A DNA stretch of 64,000 bases from CALREJ01 sp964533375 (GTDB taxonomy: Bacteria; Patescibacteriota; Gracilibacteria; Peribacterales; Peribacteraceae), in the NCBI GenBank assembly GCA_964533375.1, contig CAZHLW010000003.1, forward strand, positions 20,343 through 84,342, given 5' to 3'. The notes under the pieces were generated by a model, which saw only the letters and a list, made by a program, of their open reading frames with translations, made no database searches and had not been told where the DNA came from. The stretch's first letter is position 1. Every line of letters starts with the position of its first letter. The translations under genes were made by a program, and so were the position numbers. Shown piece after piece: positions 43,668 through 54,011 of this stretch.

Positions 43668-46600
43668 TTAGCGGCGACGGCGTCTCCATGCATAGCCCGC
43701 CGCCGCACCCGCCGCCATAATCACCAGCGTTGCGGGACCTGTGGCTGTTGTTGCCGGTGGCTGTGTTGTGCTTCCGGTAGTGATATCGAAGGAGCCGGTC
43801 ACCTGGCCCTGCAGAGCGGTATTTCCATTTGTCGGCATGAACGGCAGATCAATCACCATTGCGGGAAGGACTGTAGTATCCGATACACGGCGGCAGAGCG
43901 TGGTGCAGGAAGAAATCTCCAATCCGTTTTGCGAGCCATCGTCACACGTTTCAAGCGGCGTATCCACAATACCGTCGCCGCAGCGGCCGAAGGTACAGTC
44001 CGGACGGCAGAATGCATTCGGGCGCATGCTATTGATGAGCCCTTCATCACACTGTTCTCCCGGATCAAAGCGACCGTTACCACAGTTTGTGTTGGCAATC
44101 GGAGCAGCAGACGAAGCGGATGATGATTTCTTCGAGGAAGCTGCAGAGGTAAATCTCAAACGGGCATCCGGTCTGAAAGTGGATATACCCGGATCGTTGG
44201 GAACGCAGAGGATACAGGGAAGCGCAGCATCCCCTACACAGGAAGCATCCTGTAACCCGCAGAATTCCGAGCCTCCGAGCGCACATTCGGTGCCGGAGCA
44301 CATGCCGGGAAGATCATTGGTTGCCACAAGAGATGCCGATGATTGCTGTGGCGAATAGAGGAAATGACACTGGGCGTCGCACGCAAATGGCGCGTTTTTG
44401 GACACAAGCGACGGCTCACAATCTTCTCCAAACCGCTTTTGCACAACATTGTCCCCGCACGCTGCACGCGTGAAACGGCAGGCAGTACTGCACATACTGT
44501 TCCTGCCGCCATTGAGCGGACCGTCGTCACATTCTTCCGTGCCTTCGCGGCGGTTATTGCCGCAAATAATCGAGCGGAGAGAGGAGTGCGATGAAGGATT
44601 GAGACGGCAGGTTTGTGCATGACAGTCCGAGGACGGATCGGTCAGAGCCGGCTCACAGGTTTCCCCAAGCAGGGATTCGATGATGCCATCACCGCATTCC
44701 CCTCCTTCAATGAGGCAACTGCCGTTGCAGCCGTCATTGTTTTTGGTATTACCGTCATCACATTCTTCAGCGCATTCGCGGGTGCCGTTGCCGCAAATAT
44801 GCAGGCAGGAATTTTTGGAAGAGGATGATGGAGGAGTGCCGGAACAGCTGATACAGGGCAGATCATTGATGGGTGTACAGAACGGGCGATCCACAGAAAC
44901 ACAGAATGCCTGTGCTTCGGGATTCTCGCAGGCAGCGGGATCGCAGTTATTCACGAAGATATCTGTAGAGCTGACGGATGATCCGCCAGAACTGGTAGAA
45001 CTTCTTGAACTGCTTGATGCCGATGATGCACTCGATGCACTGGAATTGCTGTTACTTGCCGAGGAACTGGAAGGCTGCGGACACAGCTGGCAGCTCTGTA
45101 GGGTACAGCCATAGAGCGGACCACCGCAGAAGGGTCCGATACAGCAGTAACCGCCGGCGGATGAGCTGGAGGATGAACTGCTCGAACGTGATGAAGACTG
45201 GGATGAGCCGGAGGATGCCGAAGAACTACTGTTGGAAGACGACTGGGATGAGCTGCTTGCTGATGAGCCCGAAGAAACAGATGACTGCGAGGAGGAAGAC
45301 CGTGAAGAGGTTGATGAGGCGGAAGAGGCAGACGAACTGCTGGATGACAGCGATGATCTGGATGATGAATATGATGAAGCGGAGGAACTCCGGGACGATG
45401 CGCTGCTGGCAGAAGACACCGACGAGGAGCCCGAAGACTGGGAAGAGGTTGATGATGAAGAAGAAGCGGAAGACTGACTGCTTCCTCCGGACGATGAGCT
45501 CGCACTGCCGGGACAAAGCGGTGCCTCATTCAGAACCTGATTGACCGTACAGGGAACGCAGGATGCTCCATCGGGGAAACGGCTTGTTGTAATGAAATTC
45601 ACACAAGATAATGTGCAGGCATCATGCGGGCCGGCATTGGGGCAGGTTACACAAATATTTCTGGTCGTACAGTCCGCACATGCATGACCACGGGTTGTAC
45701 ATCGCACAGAAGATGATGAGCTCCGGGAGGAAGCCGATGATTGCGAAGACGTGGACGATACGGATGATGAGCTTGAAGACGACTGCGAAGAAACTGATGA
45801 GGAACTTCTGCTGGATGATGCGCTGCTTCGTGAAGACGGCGAACTTTGTGAAGAAGCAGATGACGAACTTCCTCCGCACGGACAGACCGGAATCTGTTTG
45901 TTGCCGGTACCTTGTCCGTTACAGGCATCGTGAAAATCAAGTGTGGCATAATTTTGTCCTGGGTCCGCTGTCAGGATCATGGTAGTAGATCCGCCTCCGT
46001 CGCAGCACCCCGGACCGGACCAGGTATTTGTGTATTCCACTTTGCCGCAGCTATCCGCAAAGTTACAACTGGTGCTGTCGTTATTGGTGCAGGATCCTGC
46101 AGCCAGAAGAGATGCCGGACGGTTAAAAGAAAGATCCACAAGAGACGCGATATTGTTCATGCGGGTGAAATCTCCGGCTGCCACGAAGCAGCTGCAATCC
46201 TGTCTCTTTTTGCAGGATCCCGTATAGCATTTCTGTTTATTACAATCGTTAGCGGGAAGTGTGTCACAAAGATCAGATCCATCCGGCACATCCTGCAGCT
46301 GACATGTTCCGCCGATACATTTATTCGGACGACAACTATTGCCTGATGCCGGACAATCAGAATCGACGCTGCATGCCTGTGCGGGAAGAGGGCAACTGAT
46401 GGTAGCTGTCAGATTATTGGTATCGCAGTGCGTACTTGTTAAACACCCGTATGCCGACATGCCATATTGTGGAACTATGACGCCGTCTCCCACATAGCCA
46501 AACACATTCTGATTGCCATTCCATGAATAGCCGGGATGAACGATACATTGTTTTGCCGCTATACACGCAGGGGCTAATTCCCCATTAGCGCATCCCATGT

Positions 46601-46910
46601 TTACAATCTGATTATTGGCACAGGCATCGGAAGATGGACCGAAGGTGATGCTCGTGTAAGGGGAGCCACCTGATCCCCCGCAATAAATACCATACGGTCC
46701 GCCACTGCCTATATTGCTATAGGTACATGTTCCACCCGCCTGACAGTTGCAAATCACATAGTTACCATTGAAATAACAGGAACCGGGTCCACTCACTAAC
46801 TGCGCACCCAGTTGTGCCTGCTGCAATCCATGAAAAACAATTGCCCAGATGCTCATCAGCGAAAACAGTGTAACTGCAATAATTCCGCGATGTTGAAGGA
46901 AGGAAAACAT
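43668..46910 (-). CDS. Giant Cys/Ser-rich surface protein 3
   Basis: 1080 residues from the ATG at 46910, 9 nt after TATGAT; a GTG three codons earlier abuts the -10 and is rejected. Membrane segment about 8-27. The module order is as in copy 2: WSGPGCCDGGGSTTMIL, Ser tract about 345-398, CTTRGHACADC module, Ser tract about 467-587, YCCIGPFCGGPLYGC, a small third Ser run, CGNGTRECAEECDDG units, VLPAMVIDLPF, PPATTATGPAT and an Arg5 end. The GSNGS linker of copies 2 and 4 is missing. Confidence 0.8.
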   Translation of the reverse strand: MFSFLQHRGIIAVTLFSLMSIWAIVFHGLQQAQLGAQLVSGPGSCYFNGNYVICNCQAGGTCTYSNIGSGGPYGIYCGGSGGSPYTSITFGPSSDACANNQIVNMGCANGELAPACIAAKQCIVHPGYSWNGNQNVFGYVGDGVIVPQYGMSAYGCLTSTHCDTNNLTATISCPLPAQACSVDSDCPASGNSCRPNKCIGGTCQLQDVPDGSDLCDTLPANDCNKQKCYTGSCKKRQDCSCFVAAGDFTRMNNIASLVDLSFNRPASLLAAGSCTNNDSTSCNFADSCGKVEYTNTWSGPGCCDGGGSTTMILTADPGQNYATLDFHDACNGQGTGNKQIPVCPCGGSSSSASSQSSPSSRSSASSSRSSSSVSSQSSSSSSSVSSTSSQSSASSRSSSSSVRCTTRGHACADCTTRNICVTCPNAGPHDACTLSCVNFITTSRFPDGASCVPCTVNQVLNEAPLCPGSASSSSGGSSQSSASSSSSTSSQSSGSSSVSSASSASSRSSSASSYSSSRSSLSSSSSSASSASSTSSRSSSSQSSVSSGSSASSSSQSSSNSSSSASSGSSQSSSRSSSSSSSSSAGGYCCIGPFCGGPLYGCTLQSCQLCPQPSSSSASNSNSSASSASSASSSSRSSTSSGGSSVSSTDIFVNNCDPAACENPEAQAFCVSVDRPFCTPINDLPCISCSGTPPSSSSKNSCLHICGNGTRECAEECDDGNTKNNDGCNGSCLIEGGECGDGIIESLLGETCEPALTDPSSDCHAQTCRLNPSSHSSLRSIICGNNRREGTEECDDGPLNGGRNSMCSTACRFTRAACGDNVVQKRFGEDCEPSLVSKNAPFACDAQCHFLYSPQQSSASLVATNDLPGMCSGTECALGGSEFCGLQDASCVGDAALPCILCVPNDPGISTFRPDARLRFTSAASSKKSSSASSAAPIANTNCGNGRFDPGEQCDEGLINSMRPNAFCRPDCTFGRCGDGIVDTPLETCDDGSQNGLEISSCTTLCRRVSDTTVLPAMVIDLPFMPTNGNTALQGQVTGSFDITTGSTTQPPATTATGPATLVIMAAGAAAGYAWRRRRR

Positions 46911-46976
46911 CTCAACCACATCATAGCTAAAAAACAGAGAGTCCTGTTTTTTTCTTTCAGCTTACCTTGACGAAAA

Positions 46977-49900
46977 TCATGCTTTTATGCGGCGACGCCT
47001 CCACGCATATCCGGCAGCCGCGCCAGCCGCCATGATGGCAATGGTCGCAGGACCGGATGCCGTGTTTTCCGGAGGTGGACCATTTTCACCCGGAATGACA
47101 TCGATAATACCGGTTGTATCAGTCGGAATATCGGTGACCGGCGTAAACGGTAATTCGATGACCGTTGCAGGAAGGACGGTATCGGGATCATTGCTGAAGC
47201 GGCAGAGAACGGTACAGGTGGAACCGAGTAATCCATTGTGCGATCCCAGATCACACAGTTCCAGCGGCGTATCCACTACACCATCACCGCAGCGGCCGAA
47301 CGTGCAGTCCGGGCGGCAGAACGCATTCGGTCTGTCGGTGTTCCGGGCACCTTCATCGCACTGTTCACCGGCATCAAAGAAGCCGTTTCCGCAGTTAGGA
47401 CGCAACACAAAGAGCGCAGAAGAGACAGAAGATGCAAGCGAACTGCGGGATGAACGCGAGGAGCGTGGCACAAAGTTCGGTCTGAACGGCGGCTTGGACG
47501 GATCATTGGGAACGCAGAGAATACAGGGAGCTGCAGCATCTGCCACACAGGACGCATCCTGCGCACCGCAGAATTCCGATCCCCCCAGACCACATTCATT
47601 ACCCCCACAGATAGTATCCACAAGCAGCGGCGTCGATGATGACCGTGAGGATGACGACATTGATCCGTAGATGTAACGGCAACGGGGAGAACAGGCGAGC
47701 GGGGCATTTTTGGACACAAGCGAGGGTTCGCAATCCTCTCCGAAACGGGCCTGCACAATGCCGTCGCCGCATGATGCACGCGTGAAGCGGCAGGCGGTAC
47801 TGCACAGACTGTTTCTGCCGCCGTTCAAGGAACCATCATCACATTCTTCTGTTCCTTCACGCCGGTTGTTGCCACAGATTGCAATGCGCAGGGATGAGCT
47901 GGCACCGCCTTTCAGGCGGCAGGTGACGTCATCACAATCCGATGATGGATCGGTGAGGTTGGGTTCGCAGTTTTCGCCGATGAGCGATTCGATGATGCCG
48001 TCGCCGCATTCCCCTCCCTCAATGTAACAGCTGCCGTTGCAGCCGTCGTTATTCCGGGTGTTGCCGTCATCACATTCTTCAGCGCATTCACGAGAGCCGT
48101 TGCCGCAGATGTGGAGGCAGGAGTTGATGGAGGAAGACTGGCTCGAGCTGGAAAATGCGGATGATGGTGAAGCTGCAGAGGATGTGACTGCCGTACAGAT
48201 AATACAAGGTAAAGCGCTGATGGGAGTACAGATCGGGCGATTGACTGATGCACAGAAGGCAAGGGCAGCAGGGTTTTGACAGGCGAAGGGATCGCAGAGG
48301 TTCGATATCCCGGATGAGGTGCTTCCTGCAGAGCCATTGCTTCCGCCCGATCCATTCGATCCATTGGAACCGTTGCTGCCATTGGACCCAGTAGAGCCAG
48401 CAGAATTGGCAGACGACTGCTGCGTGCAGATCTGGCAGTTTGAAAGCGTGCAGCCGACAATAGGTCCGCCGCAGATGGGGCCGATGCAGCAGTACCCTGC
48501 ACCGACAGATGACGACGAAGAGCGGCTGGAAGAGTTCAGTGATGAAGAGGATTGTGACGATGTTGATGAAGCTGAAGAAGATTGGCTACTGCTCTGTGAT
48601 GATGATTGCGAGGAGGACTGTGATGACTGACTGCTGCTTTGGGAAGAAGCAGATATTGAGGAAGAACGGGATGATAGTGATGAAGAAGAAAATGAGCGGC
48701 TACTGCTCAGTGATGATGATTGCGAGGAAGAGCGGGAAGAGGATTGTGACGACGCACTGCCGGAAGAGACAGATGATGAACGTGAGGATGCGGACGAAGA
48801 CCGTGACGATGCCGAAGAATTACTACTTCCCCCGGATGACGATCCCCCACTGCTGGGACAGGCTGCAGGCTCATTTAAAACCTGTTGCACCGTGCAGGGA
48901 ATACAGGCCGCACCGTCGGGGTAGCGGTTGGTGACAATAATATTCGTACAGGATTGTGTGCAGGGATCATTCGGTCCGGCATTGGGACAGTTCAGACAGA
49001 TTTGTCTGGTTGTACAATCGCTGCACGAACGTCCGGCCGGTGTACACCTGAAGGAAGATTGTGATGAGCTCTGGGATGAGGATATGGATGATGTAGAGGA
49101 GATGCTTGATGAGGAGCGGGATGAGACAGACGAAGAGGAAGCGGAGCTGCGTGAAGAGCTTCTGGAGGAGACGCTGCTGGAGGAGCGTGAACTCTGGGAG
49201 GATCGGGAGGAAGCGCTGCTGGTACAGGGACAGACCGGTACTTGGGTATAGCCGTTTCCTGCTCCGCTGCAGGCATCGAAATAATTCACAGTGGCGTAAT
49301 CTTTCCCGGCATCCGCAGTCAGTGTCATGGTGTTGGTGCCGCCTCCGTCGCAACAGCCGGGACCCGACCAGGTGGTGGTAAATTTCACTTTTCCGCAGCT
49401 GTCCGCAAAATTGCAGTCCGTGCTCTCGGTGGTACTACACGATCCTGCCGCCAGAAGATCTGCGGTTGGCTTGCCAAGAGAAAGATTAATACTGGTTGCG
49501 AGCGTCCTGCTTGGGTTAAAGGCATTGCCGCCTCCACCTGCACACGTACAACTCAAAAGCGGCTGCCCCGCAGTGCAGACTCCCGATTTACACTGACTCT
49601 CCGTTTTGTTCTGGCAGTTATACGTACTGCAGGGCGTATTTTCTGCAACTGAAGGATGTGTGCATATTCCACCGGAACAAATATCATCGGTGCAGACATT
49701 GTTATCATTACAGTTGAGGTTTGTCTGACATTGCGAAGAAGACGCACTGGAAGAAGAAGCTGCCGGCACCGGTTGACAGGTGGAATACGAGGGGCCCATG
49801 GGCGAATTATTCTGTATGCATTTGGACGGATATGGCCTATCCGGCAGAGATCCTCCCTGATAACAATCACTGTCCGATCCACATTGTTCGCCATCGGGTA

Positions 49901-50435
49901 TAAATGAATATGGTCCGTTTGCACCATTGGAACACTGTCTTTTGGCAATATTGCCTGTGCAAATCAGTGTGTGCGACGGATCACCTGTCCATTGTTGATA
50001 GGCACCATTCCAGCCATTGGGCTGCCAGCCTCCATTGGAAAAAGTAAATGCAGGAGTATCGACATCACAAGGAAGGAATGTGAGCTTCTCAGCGGTATTC
50101 ACACTCCCCCAATATCCATGACTGGCTGCATAGGCATACTCATCCTGGCTACCATAACGGGTGCAGGTCAGGGGTTCGGATCCTACGCTGCAATAGTATT
50201 TCCACCGCGGATTTCCTCCGCATTCGTTAATACACTTCATATCATCTTTCCCTGCACCAATAACATTCATAGATGTCGGTGCTCCATTGCCACACTGGGG
50301 AACATCAATGACAGCTGCTACAAGACGAACGTGTTGTTCTTTGTTTTGAGGCAAAAAGACAAAAAGAAGAACTGCAAAAAGCGGAAGTAGTAAACCAAGG
50401 GTGATGCCATTTTTTTTCCAAAAATAGAACAACAT
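46977..50435 (-). CDS. Giant Cys/Ser-rich surface protein 4
   Basis: 1152 residues. Membrane segment about 10-30. Closest to copy 2: CTHPSVAENTPCSTYNCQNK and WSGPGCCDGGGTNTMTL are nearly identical between them, as is the RYPDGAACIPCTVQQVL module. Ser tracts about 402-460 and 532-642, GSNGSNGS linker about 672-705, YCCIGPICGGPIVGC, CGNGSRECAEECDDG units, VLPATVIELPF, PPENTASGPAT and tail RRRR. A TAGGAT stands 9 nt before the ATG. Confidence 0.8.
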   Translation of the reverse strand: MLFYFWKKNGITLGLLLPLFAVLLFVFLPQNKEQHVRLVAAVIDVPQCGNGAPTSMNVIGAGKDDMKCINECGGNPRWKYYCSVGSEPLTCTRYGSQDEYAYAASHGYWGSVNTAEKLTFLPCDVDTPAFTFSNGGWQPNGWNGAYQQWTGDPSHTLICTGNIAKRQCSNGANGPYSFIPDGEQCGSDSDCYQGGSLPDRPYPSKCIQNNSPMGPSYSTCQPVPAASSSSASSSQCQTNLNCNDNNVCTDDICSGGICTHPSVAENTPCSTYNCQNKTESQCKSGVCTAGQPLLSCTCAGGGGNAFNPSRTLATSINLSLGKPTADLLAAGSCSTTESTDCNFADSCGKVKFTTTWSGPGCCDGGGTNTMTLTADAGKDYATVNYFDACSGAGNGYTQVPVCPCTSSASSRSSQSSRSSSSVSSRSSSRSSASSSSVSSRSSSSISSTSSISSSQSSSQSSFRCTPAGRSCSDCTTRQICLNCPNAGPNDPCTQSCTNIIVTNRYPDGAACIPCTVQQVLNEPAACPSSGGSSSGGSSNSSASSRSSSASSRSSSVSSGSASSQSSSRSSSQSSSLSSSRSFSSSSLSSRSSSISASSQSSSQSSQSSSQSSSQSSSQSSSASSTSSQSSSSLNSSSRSSSSSVGAGYCCIGPICGGPIVGCTLSNCQICTQQSSANSAGSTGSNGSNGSNGSNGSGGSNGSAGSTSSGISNLCDPFACQNPAALAFCASVNRPICTPISALPCIICTAVTSSAASPSSAFSSSSQSSSINSCLHICGNGSRECAEECDDGNTRNNDGCNGSCYIEGGECGDGIIESLIGENCEPNLTDPSSDCDDVTCRLKGGASSSLRIAICGNNRREGTEECDDGSLNGGRNSLCSTACRFTRASCGDGIVQARFGEDCEPSLVSKNAPLACSPRCRYIYGSMSSSSRSSSTPLLVDTICGGNECGLGGSEFCGAQDASCVADAAAPCILCVPNDPSKPPFRPNFVPRSSRSSRSSLASSVSSALFVLRPNCGNGFFDAGEQCDEGARNTDRPNAFCRPDCTFGRCGDGVVDTPLELCDLGSHNGLLGSTCTVLCRFSNDPDTVLPATVIELPFTPVTDIPTDTTGIIDVIPGENGPPPENTASGPATIAIMAAGAAAGYAWRRRRIKA

Positions 50436-50475
50436 TCTGCATCCATCCTACGTATGCCGATACAAAAAGAAAATG

Positions 50476-53400
50476 TTATCTCCTGCGCCGCATCCATGCA
50501 TAGCCTGCCGCTGCACCCATCGCCATGATGGCAATCGTTGCAGGACCGGATGCCGTCGTAGCCGGCGGCTTCGTACCGCTGACCCCTTGTCCAACCGCTG
50601 TGGACCCGTCAACAGATCCTGGCTGGTCATCGAATGTGAGCGACGGTGTGAACGGCAGCTCAATCACACTGGCCGGGAGAACGCCGGACGTAGTGCCATT
50701 CTGACAGAAGGCATTGCAGGAAGATGTGAGCAATCCGTTTTGCGAACCGTCGTCGCAGGTTTCGAGCGGTGTATCAATCACCGTGTCACCGCAACGCGCA
50801 AATGTGCAGTCAGGACGGCAGAACGCATTGGGCTTCAGGGAGTTTTCCAGCCCATCATCACATTCTTCGCCGCTTCCCAATTCCCCGTTTCCGCAGCCGG
50901 CCATTGCCACAAACAACGGAGTGGACGATGCAGAAGACGAGGATGATGTCTTGAACGATGCTTGTGTCGATGAGTTGAAAACCAGCGTCGTATCCGGCCT
51001 GAAAGGGGGCTTGCTCGGGTCGTTCGGAATACAGAGGATGCAGGGAAGAGCGGCATCATCAATACAAGATGCATCCTGCGCGCCGCAGAATTCAGCACCT
51101 CCCAGGCTGCATTCCTGGCCGGAGCAGATGTTGGGGATGTCGTCGGGAACGAGGGTGGGTGTGGAAGAATCTGCAAAGTAGCGATAGTGACAATTGTTAT
51201 CGCATGCCAGAGGCGCAAACTCGGATATGAGAGACGGTTCACAGTCTTCTTTCAGCAGAGATTCAACAACACCGTTTCCGCAGGAACCCTGAGTACGACG
51301 GCAGGAGGTATTGCAGATGCTGTTTGGGCCGCCATTCAAGGAACCGTCATCGCATTCTTCTGTTCCTTCGCGGCGGTTATTGCCGCAAACGGGAAGCGGA
51401 CTGACAGAGGAATTGGAGGAAGGATTGAGACGGCAGGTATTCGGATTGCAGTCAGAAGAAGGATCAGTCAGAACCGGTTCACAGGTTTCCCCGATGAGCG
51501 ATTCGATAATGCCGTCTCCACATTCCCCTCCTTCTACGAAGCAGCCGCCGTTGCAGCCGTCGTTGTTTCTGGTATTGCCGTCGTCACATTCTTCAGTGCA
51601 TTCGCGGGTGCCGTTGCCGCAGATATGGAGGCAGGAATTCACCGACGATGTACCGCCACCCTGAGATGAAGCCGATGAAGATGCGGGATCACAGCTGCCG
51701 TCATAACATGCTTCTCCTTGCGGACAGTCGTTGTCATCATCACAGTCATCAGGACTACAGGTGCCATTTGTGCACATTTCTCCTTCGGGACAATCGTTGT
51801 TGTCGTTGCATCCATCCAGACAGACAAGACACGGGAGGTTTAACGTGGGTACGCAGACTGGGCGGCCGAGCGCGTTGCAGAAGTTCTGAGCAGCGGGATT
51901 ATTGCAGACGAGAGGATCGCAGATGTTATTGGGAGTAGAGGAGCTGCTTGCAGAGCTGCGGGAACTACTGGAAGACGATGACACCGTACACGCCTGACAG
52001 CTGTCATGGGCACAACCCATCACCGGACCGCCGCAGAATGGACCGATGCAGCAGAAGCCGGGATTTTCGGGTTCACATGTTCCATTGTCCGTACACTGCT
52101 GGCCGGCGGGACAATCGTTATCGCTGTCGCAATCGTCAACACACGCACCATCTTCACACTGCTGATTTGCCGGACAATCGTTATCAGTCTGACAACTGTC
52201 GGTGCACTGGTGATCTTCGCACACCTGGCCCTCCGGGCAATCCGTGTCTCTGTTGCAGCTGTTGGGCTGGCTCACGGATGATCCGGCCGATCCGGTGGAA
52301 CCGGCACTGCTGTTACTTTGCGTACTGCCATTGCTGCCGTTCGATCCGGTGGAACCGCCTGAATTATTGGATCCGCCGGAGCTGTTACTGCTCCCGGAAT
52401 GATTCGAGCCGCCGGAAGAACCGGAACTATTGGACCTGCTGCTGCCTGCAGATGACGCAGGACAGACATTGCTGCATCCATTTGGACCGCAACTCGGGCA
52501 AGTGGGATCATTGCCGCAGCAGAACGGACTGCCAAGAAAACAACTGTATGCAACGTTTGGCAGGAAACAGCTGGAGGTATTCGATCCGGTGGAACCGCTA
52601 CTCGCTGTGGATCCGGCAGACGCATTGCTTGCAGTGCTGTTATTTCCTCCGGAGGAGGCACTGTTTGCCGCAGCGCAGGCTGCAGCCTGCGTCTGACTTT
52701 CCTGCGGGGTACACGGGGTGCAGGCACTTCTGTCCGGGAATTCATGAGGAGTGGGTGATCCGTCCAAGCGGTTAAATCCGCACACCGCCCCACCCTGACC
52801 ATTGATTCTGCTGCTACACCAGCCGACAGCGAAGTTCGGACAGTTCGGACCCATCGGCCAGCACTCGGAGTTATTACAGATACAGGCCTGTGTCTGCTGA
52901 CAGTCATTGCAGCGGAACCCGGGATCGGGACAGGCCGCAGCTGATGATTGGGAGGAGGACCGTGACGCACCGGACGATGTGCTGGAAGCACACAGTGGAG
53001 GTTCATTCAGCAGCTCTGTCACCGAACAAAGTGAGCAAGTATCGCCATTTCCGTCTTCAAAGTTATACACCTGTCTGCACGTCATCGATCCTGTGGACGG
53101 ACAAAAATTCGGCCGGTTGGGATCCTGCACAATCATACAAGGCTGACCTGCCGGGCAAACGTAACACGTGCATTCGAGAGTGACACTCACCAAATGACAA
53201 TCGTTGCAGCTCTCGCCCTCAGGTGTACAGGCAACCGATGATTGCTGTTGTGATGTTCCCGCTGATGATGATTGCCCCTGTGATTGTTGTGAGGATGATT
53301 GCCTGGATGATGACCTCGCGCTGGATGCCGAACTGCTCTGGCCAGCTGAACTTTGAGCCGATGAACTCTGTGCAGCCTGTGATGATGACTGCTGGCCTGC

Positions 53401-53925
53401 AGATGATTGCGCTGCAGACGAACTGGCAGGGTTTCCGGCAGAGGAAGCCTGACCCTGGCTGGAGGTAGGATTATTATTTGTACCGGCGGAGCTGCCGCCT
53501 CCGGGATTCGAAAAAGCCTGGCCCGCAGACGAGGACGATGTCGGTTCACAGCAGCAATCCGCTCTGCCGGGACACGCACCCCATCCGGCAGGACAGCCAT
53601 TCGCTGCTGGATATGCACACGCACCTCCACCTCCGCCCGACGGAGCACACGTCCCGTTCGTACACTGCGACCCATTGCCGCAAAACTGCGACGCAGGTGA
53701 AATGCCTCCGCCTGGCATTTGCCAACAGCATGATCCGCCACACGATCCTCCATCTGCGGACGGGGCGGGATTTCCCTGTCCGTCGGTCGGACACCAGGGG
53801 AGCCCCGGGCTGCCACAACCGCCTGTCTGGGCCGTCAGTGTCTGCTGTTTTTGAAACTGCCGCACCGTTATGACGGATACAACAGCAACGCCCAGTACCA
53901 GCAGAAGAAGGAAAGGTCTCTTCAC
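50476..53925 (-). CDS. Giant Cys/Ser-rich surface protein 5
   Basis: 1149 residues from a GTG 8 nt after TACACT, giving MKRPFLLLLVLGVAVV as signal anchor. A longer in-frame start (53967) overlaps the -10. The most divergent copy: the early part is Gly/Cys-rich; Ser/Gln tracts about 100-215; a CNDC...CSLCSVTELLNEPPLC module. It adds repeats of the DxDCPxGQxCxxGxC type (TDCPEGQVCEDHQC, NDCPANQQCEDGAC, NDCPAGQQC, NDCPEGEMC). Then CGNGTRECTEECDDG units, VLPASVIELPF and PPATTASGPAT with RRRR. First gene of the array. Confidence 0.8.
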   Translation of the reverse strand: MKRPFLLLLVLGVAVVSVITVRQFQKQQTLTAQTGGCGSPGLPWCPTDGQGNPAPSADGGSCGGSCCWQMPGGGISPASQFCGNGSQCTNGTCAPSGGGGGACAYPAANGCPAGWGACPGRADCCCEPTSSSSAGQAFSNPGGGSSAGTNNNPTSSQGQASSAGNPASSSAAQSSAGQQSSSQAAQSSSAQSSAGQSSSASSARSSSRQSSSQQSQGQSSSAGTSQQQSSVACTPEGESCNDCHLVSVTLECTCYVCPAGQPCMIVQDPNRPNFCPSTGSMTCRQVYNFEDGNGDTCSLCSVTELLNEPPLCASSTSSGASRSSSQSSAAACPDPGFRCNDCQQTQACICNNSECWPMGPNCPNFAVGWCSSRINGQGGAVCGFNRLDGSPTPHEFPDRSACTPCTPQESQTQAAACAAANSASSGGNNSTASNASAGSTASSGSTGSNTSSCFLPNVAYSCFLGSPFCCGNDPTCPSCGPNGCSNVCPASSAGSSRSNSSGSSGGSNHSGSSNSSGGSNNSGGSTGSNGSNGSTQSNSSAGSTGSAGSSVSQPNSCNRDTDCPEGQVCEDHQCTDSCQTDNDCPANQQCEDGACVDDCDSDNDCPAGQQCTDNGTCEPENPGFCCIGPFCGGPVMGCAHDSCQACTVSSSSSSSRSSASSSSTPNNICDPLVCNNPAAQNFCNALGRPVCVPTLNLPCLVCLDGCNDNNDCPEGEMCTNGTCSPDDCDDDNDCPQGEACYDGSCDPASSSASSQGGGTSSVNSCLHICGNGTRECTEECDDGNTRNNDGCNGGCFVEGGECGDGIIESLIGETCEPVLTDPSSDCNPNTCRLNPSSNSSVSPLPVCGNNRREGTEECDDGSLNGGPNSICNTSCRRTQGSCGNGVVESLLKEDCEPSLISEFAPLACDNNCHYRYFADSSTPTLVPDDIPNICSGQECSLGGAEFCGAQDASCIDDAALPCILCIPNDPSKPPFRPDTTLVFNSSTQASFKTSSSSSASSTPLFVAMAGCGNGELGSGEECDDGLENSLKPNAFCRPDCTFARCGDTVIDTPLETCDDGSQNGLLTSSCNAFCQNGTTSGVLPASVIELPFTPSLTFDDQPGSVDGSTAVGQGVSGTKPPATTASGPATIAIMAMGAAAGYAWMRRRR

Positions 53926-54011
53926 AAGGCTGCAGTGTAGCGAAAAAAGAACGCACGCACGATTCACTAGGCTTTAGGGCACCTATCTGTCGCTGACAAA
54001 TCGGAAAAATA

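Noticed and set aside
37341..53925. Could the Ser-rich DNA repeats be CRISPR arrays?
   Set aside because: The units are degenerate trinucleotide-based coding repeats with no constant repeat/spacer alternation.
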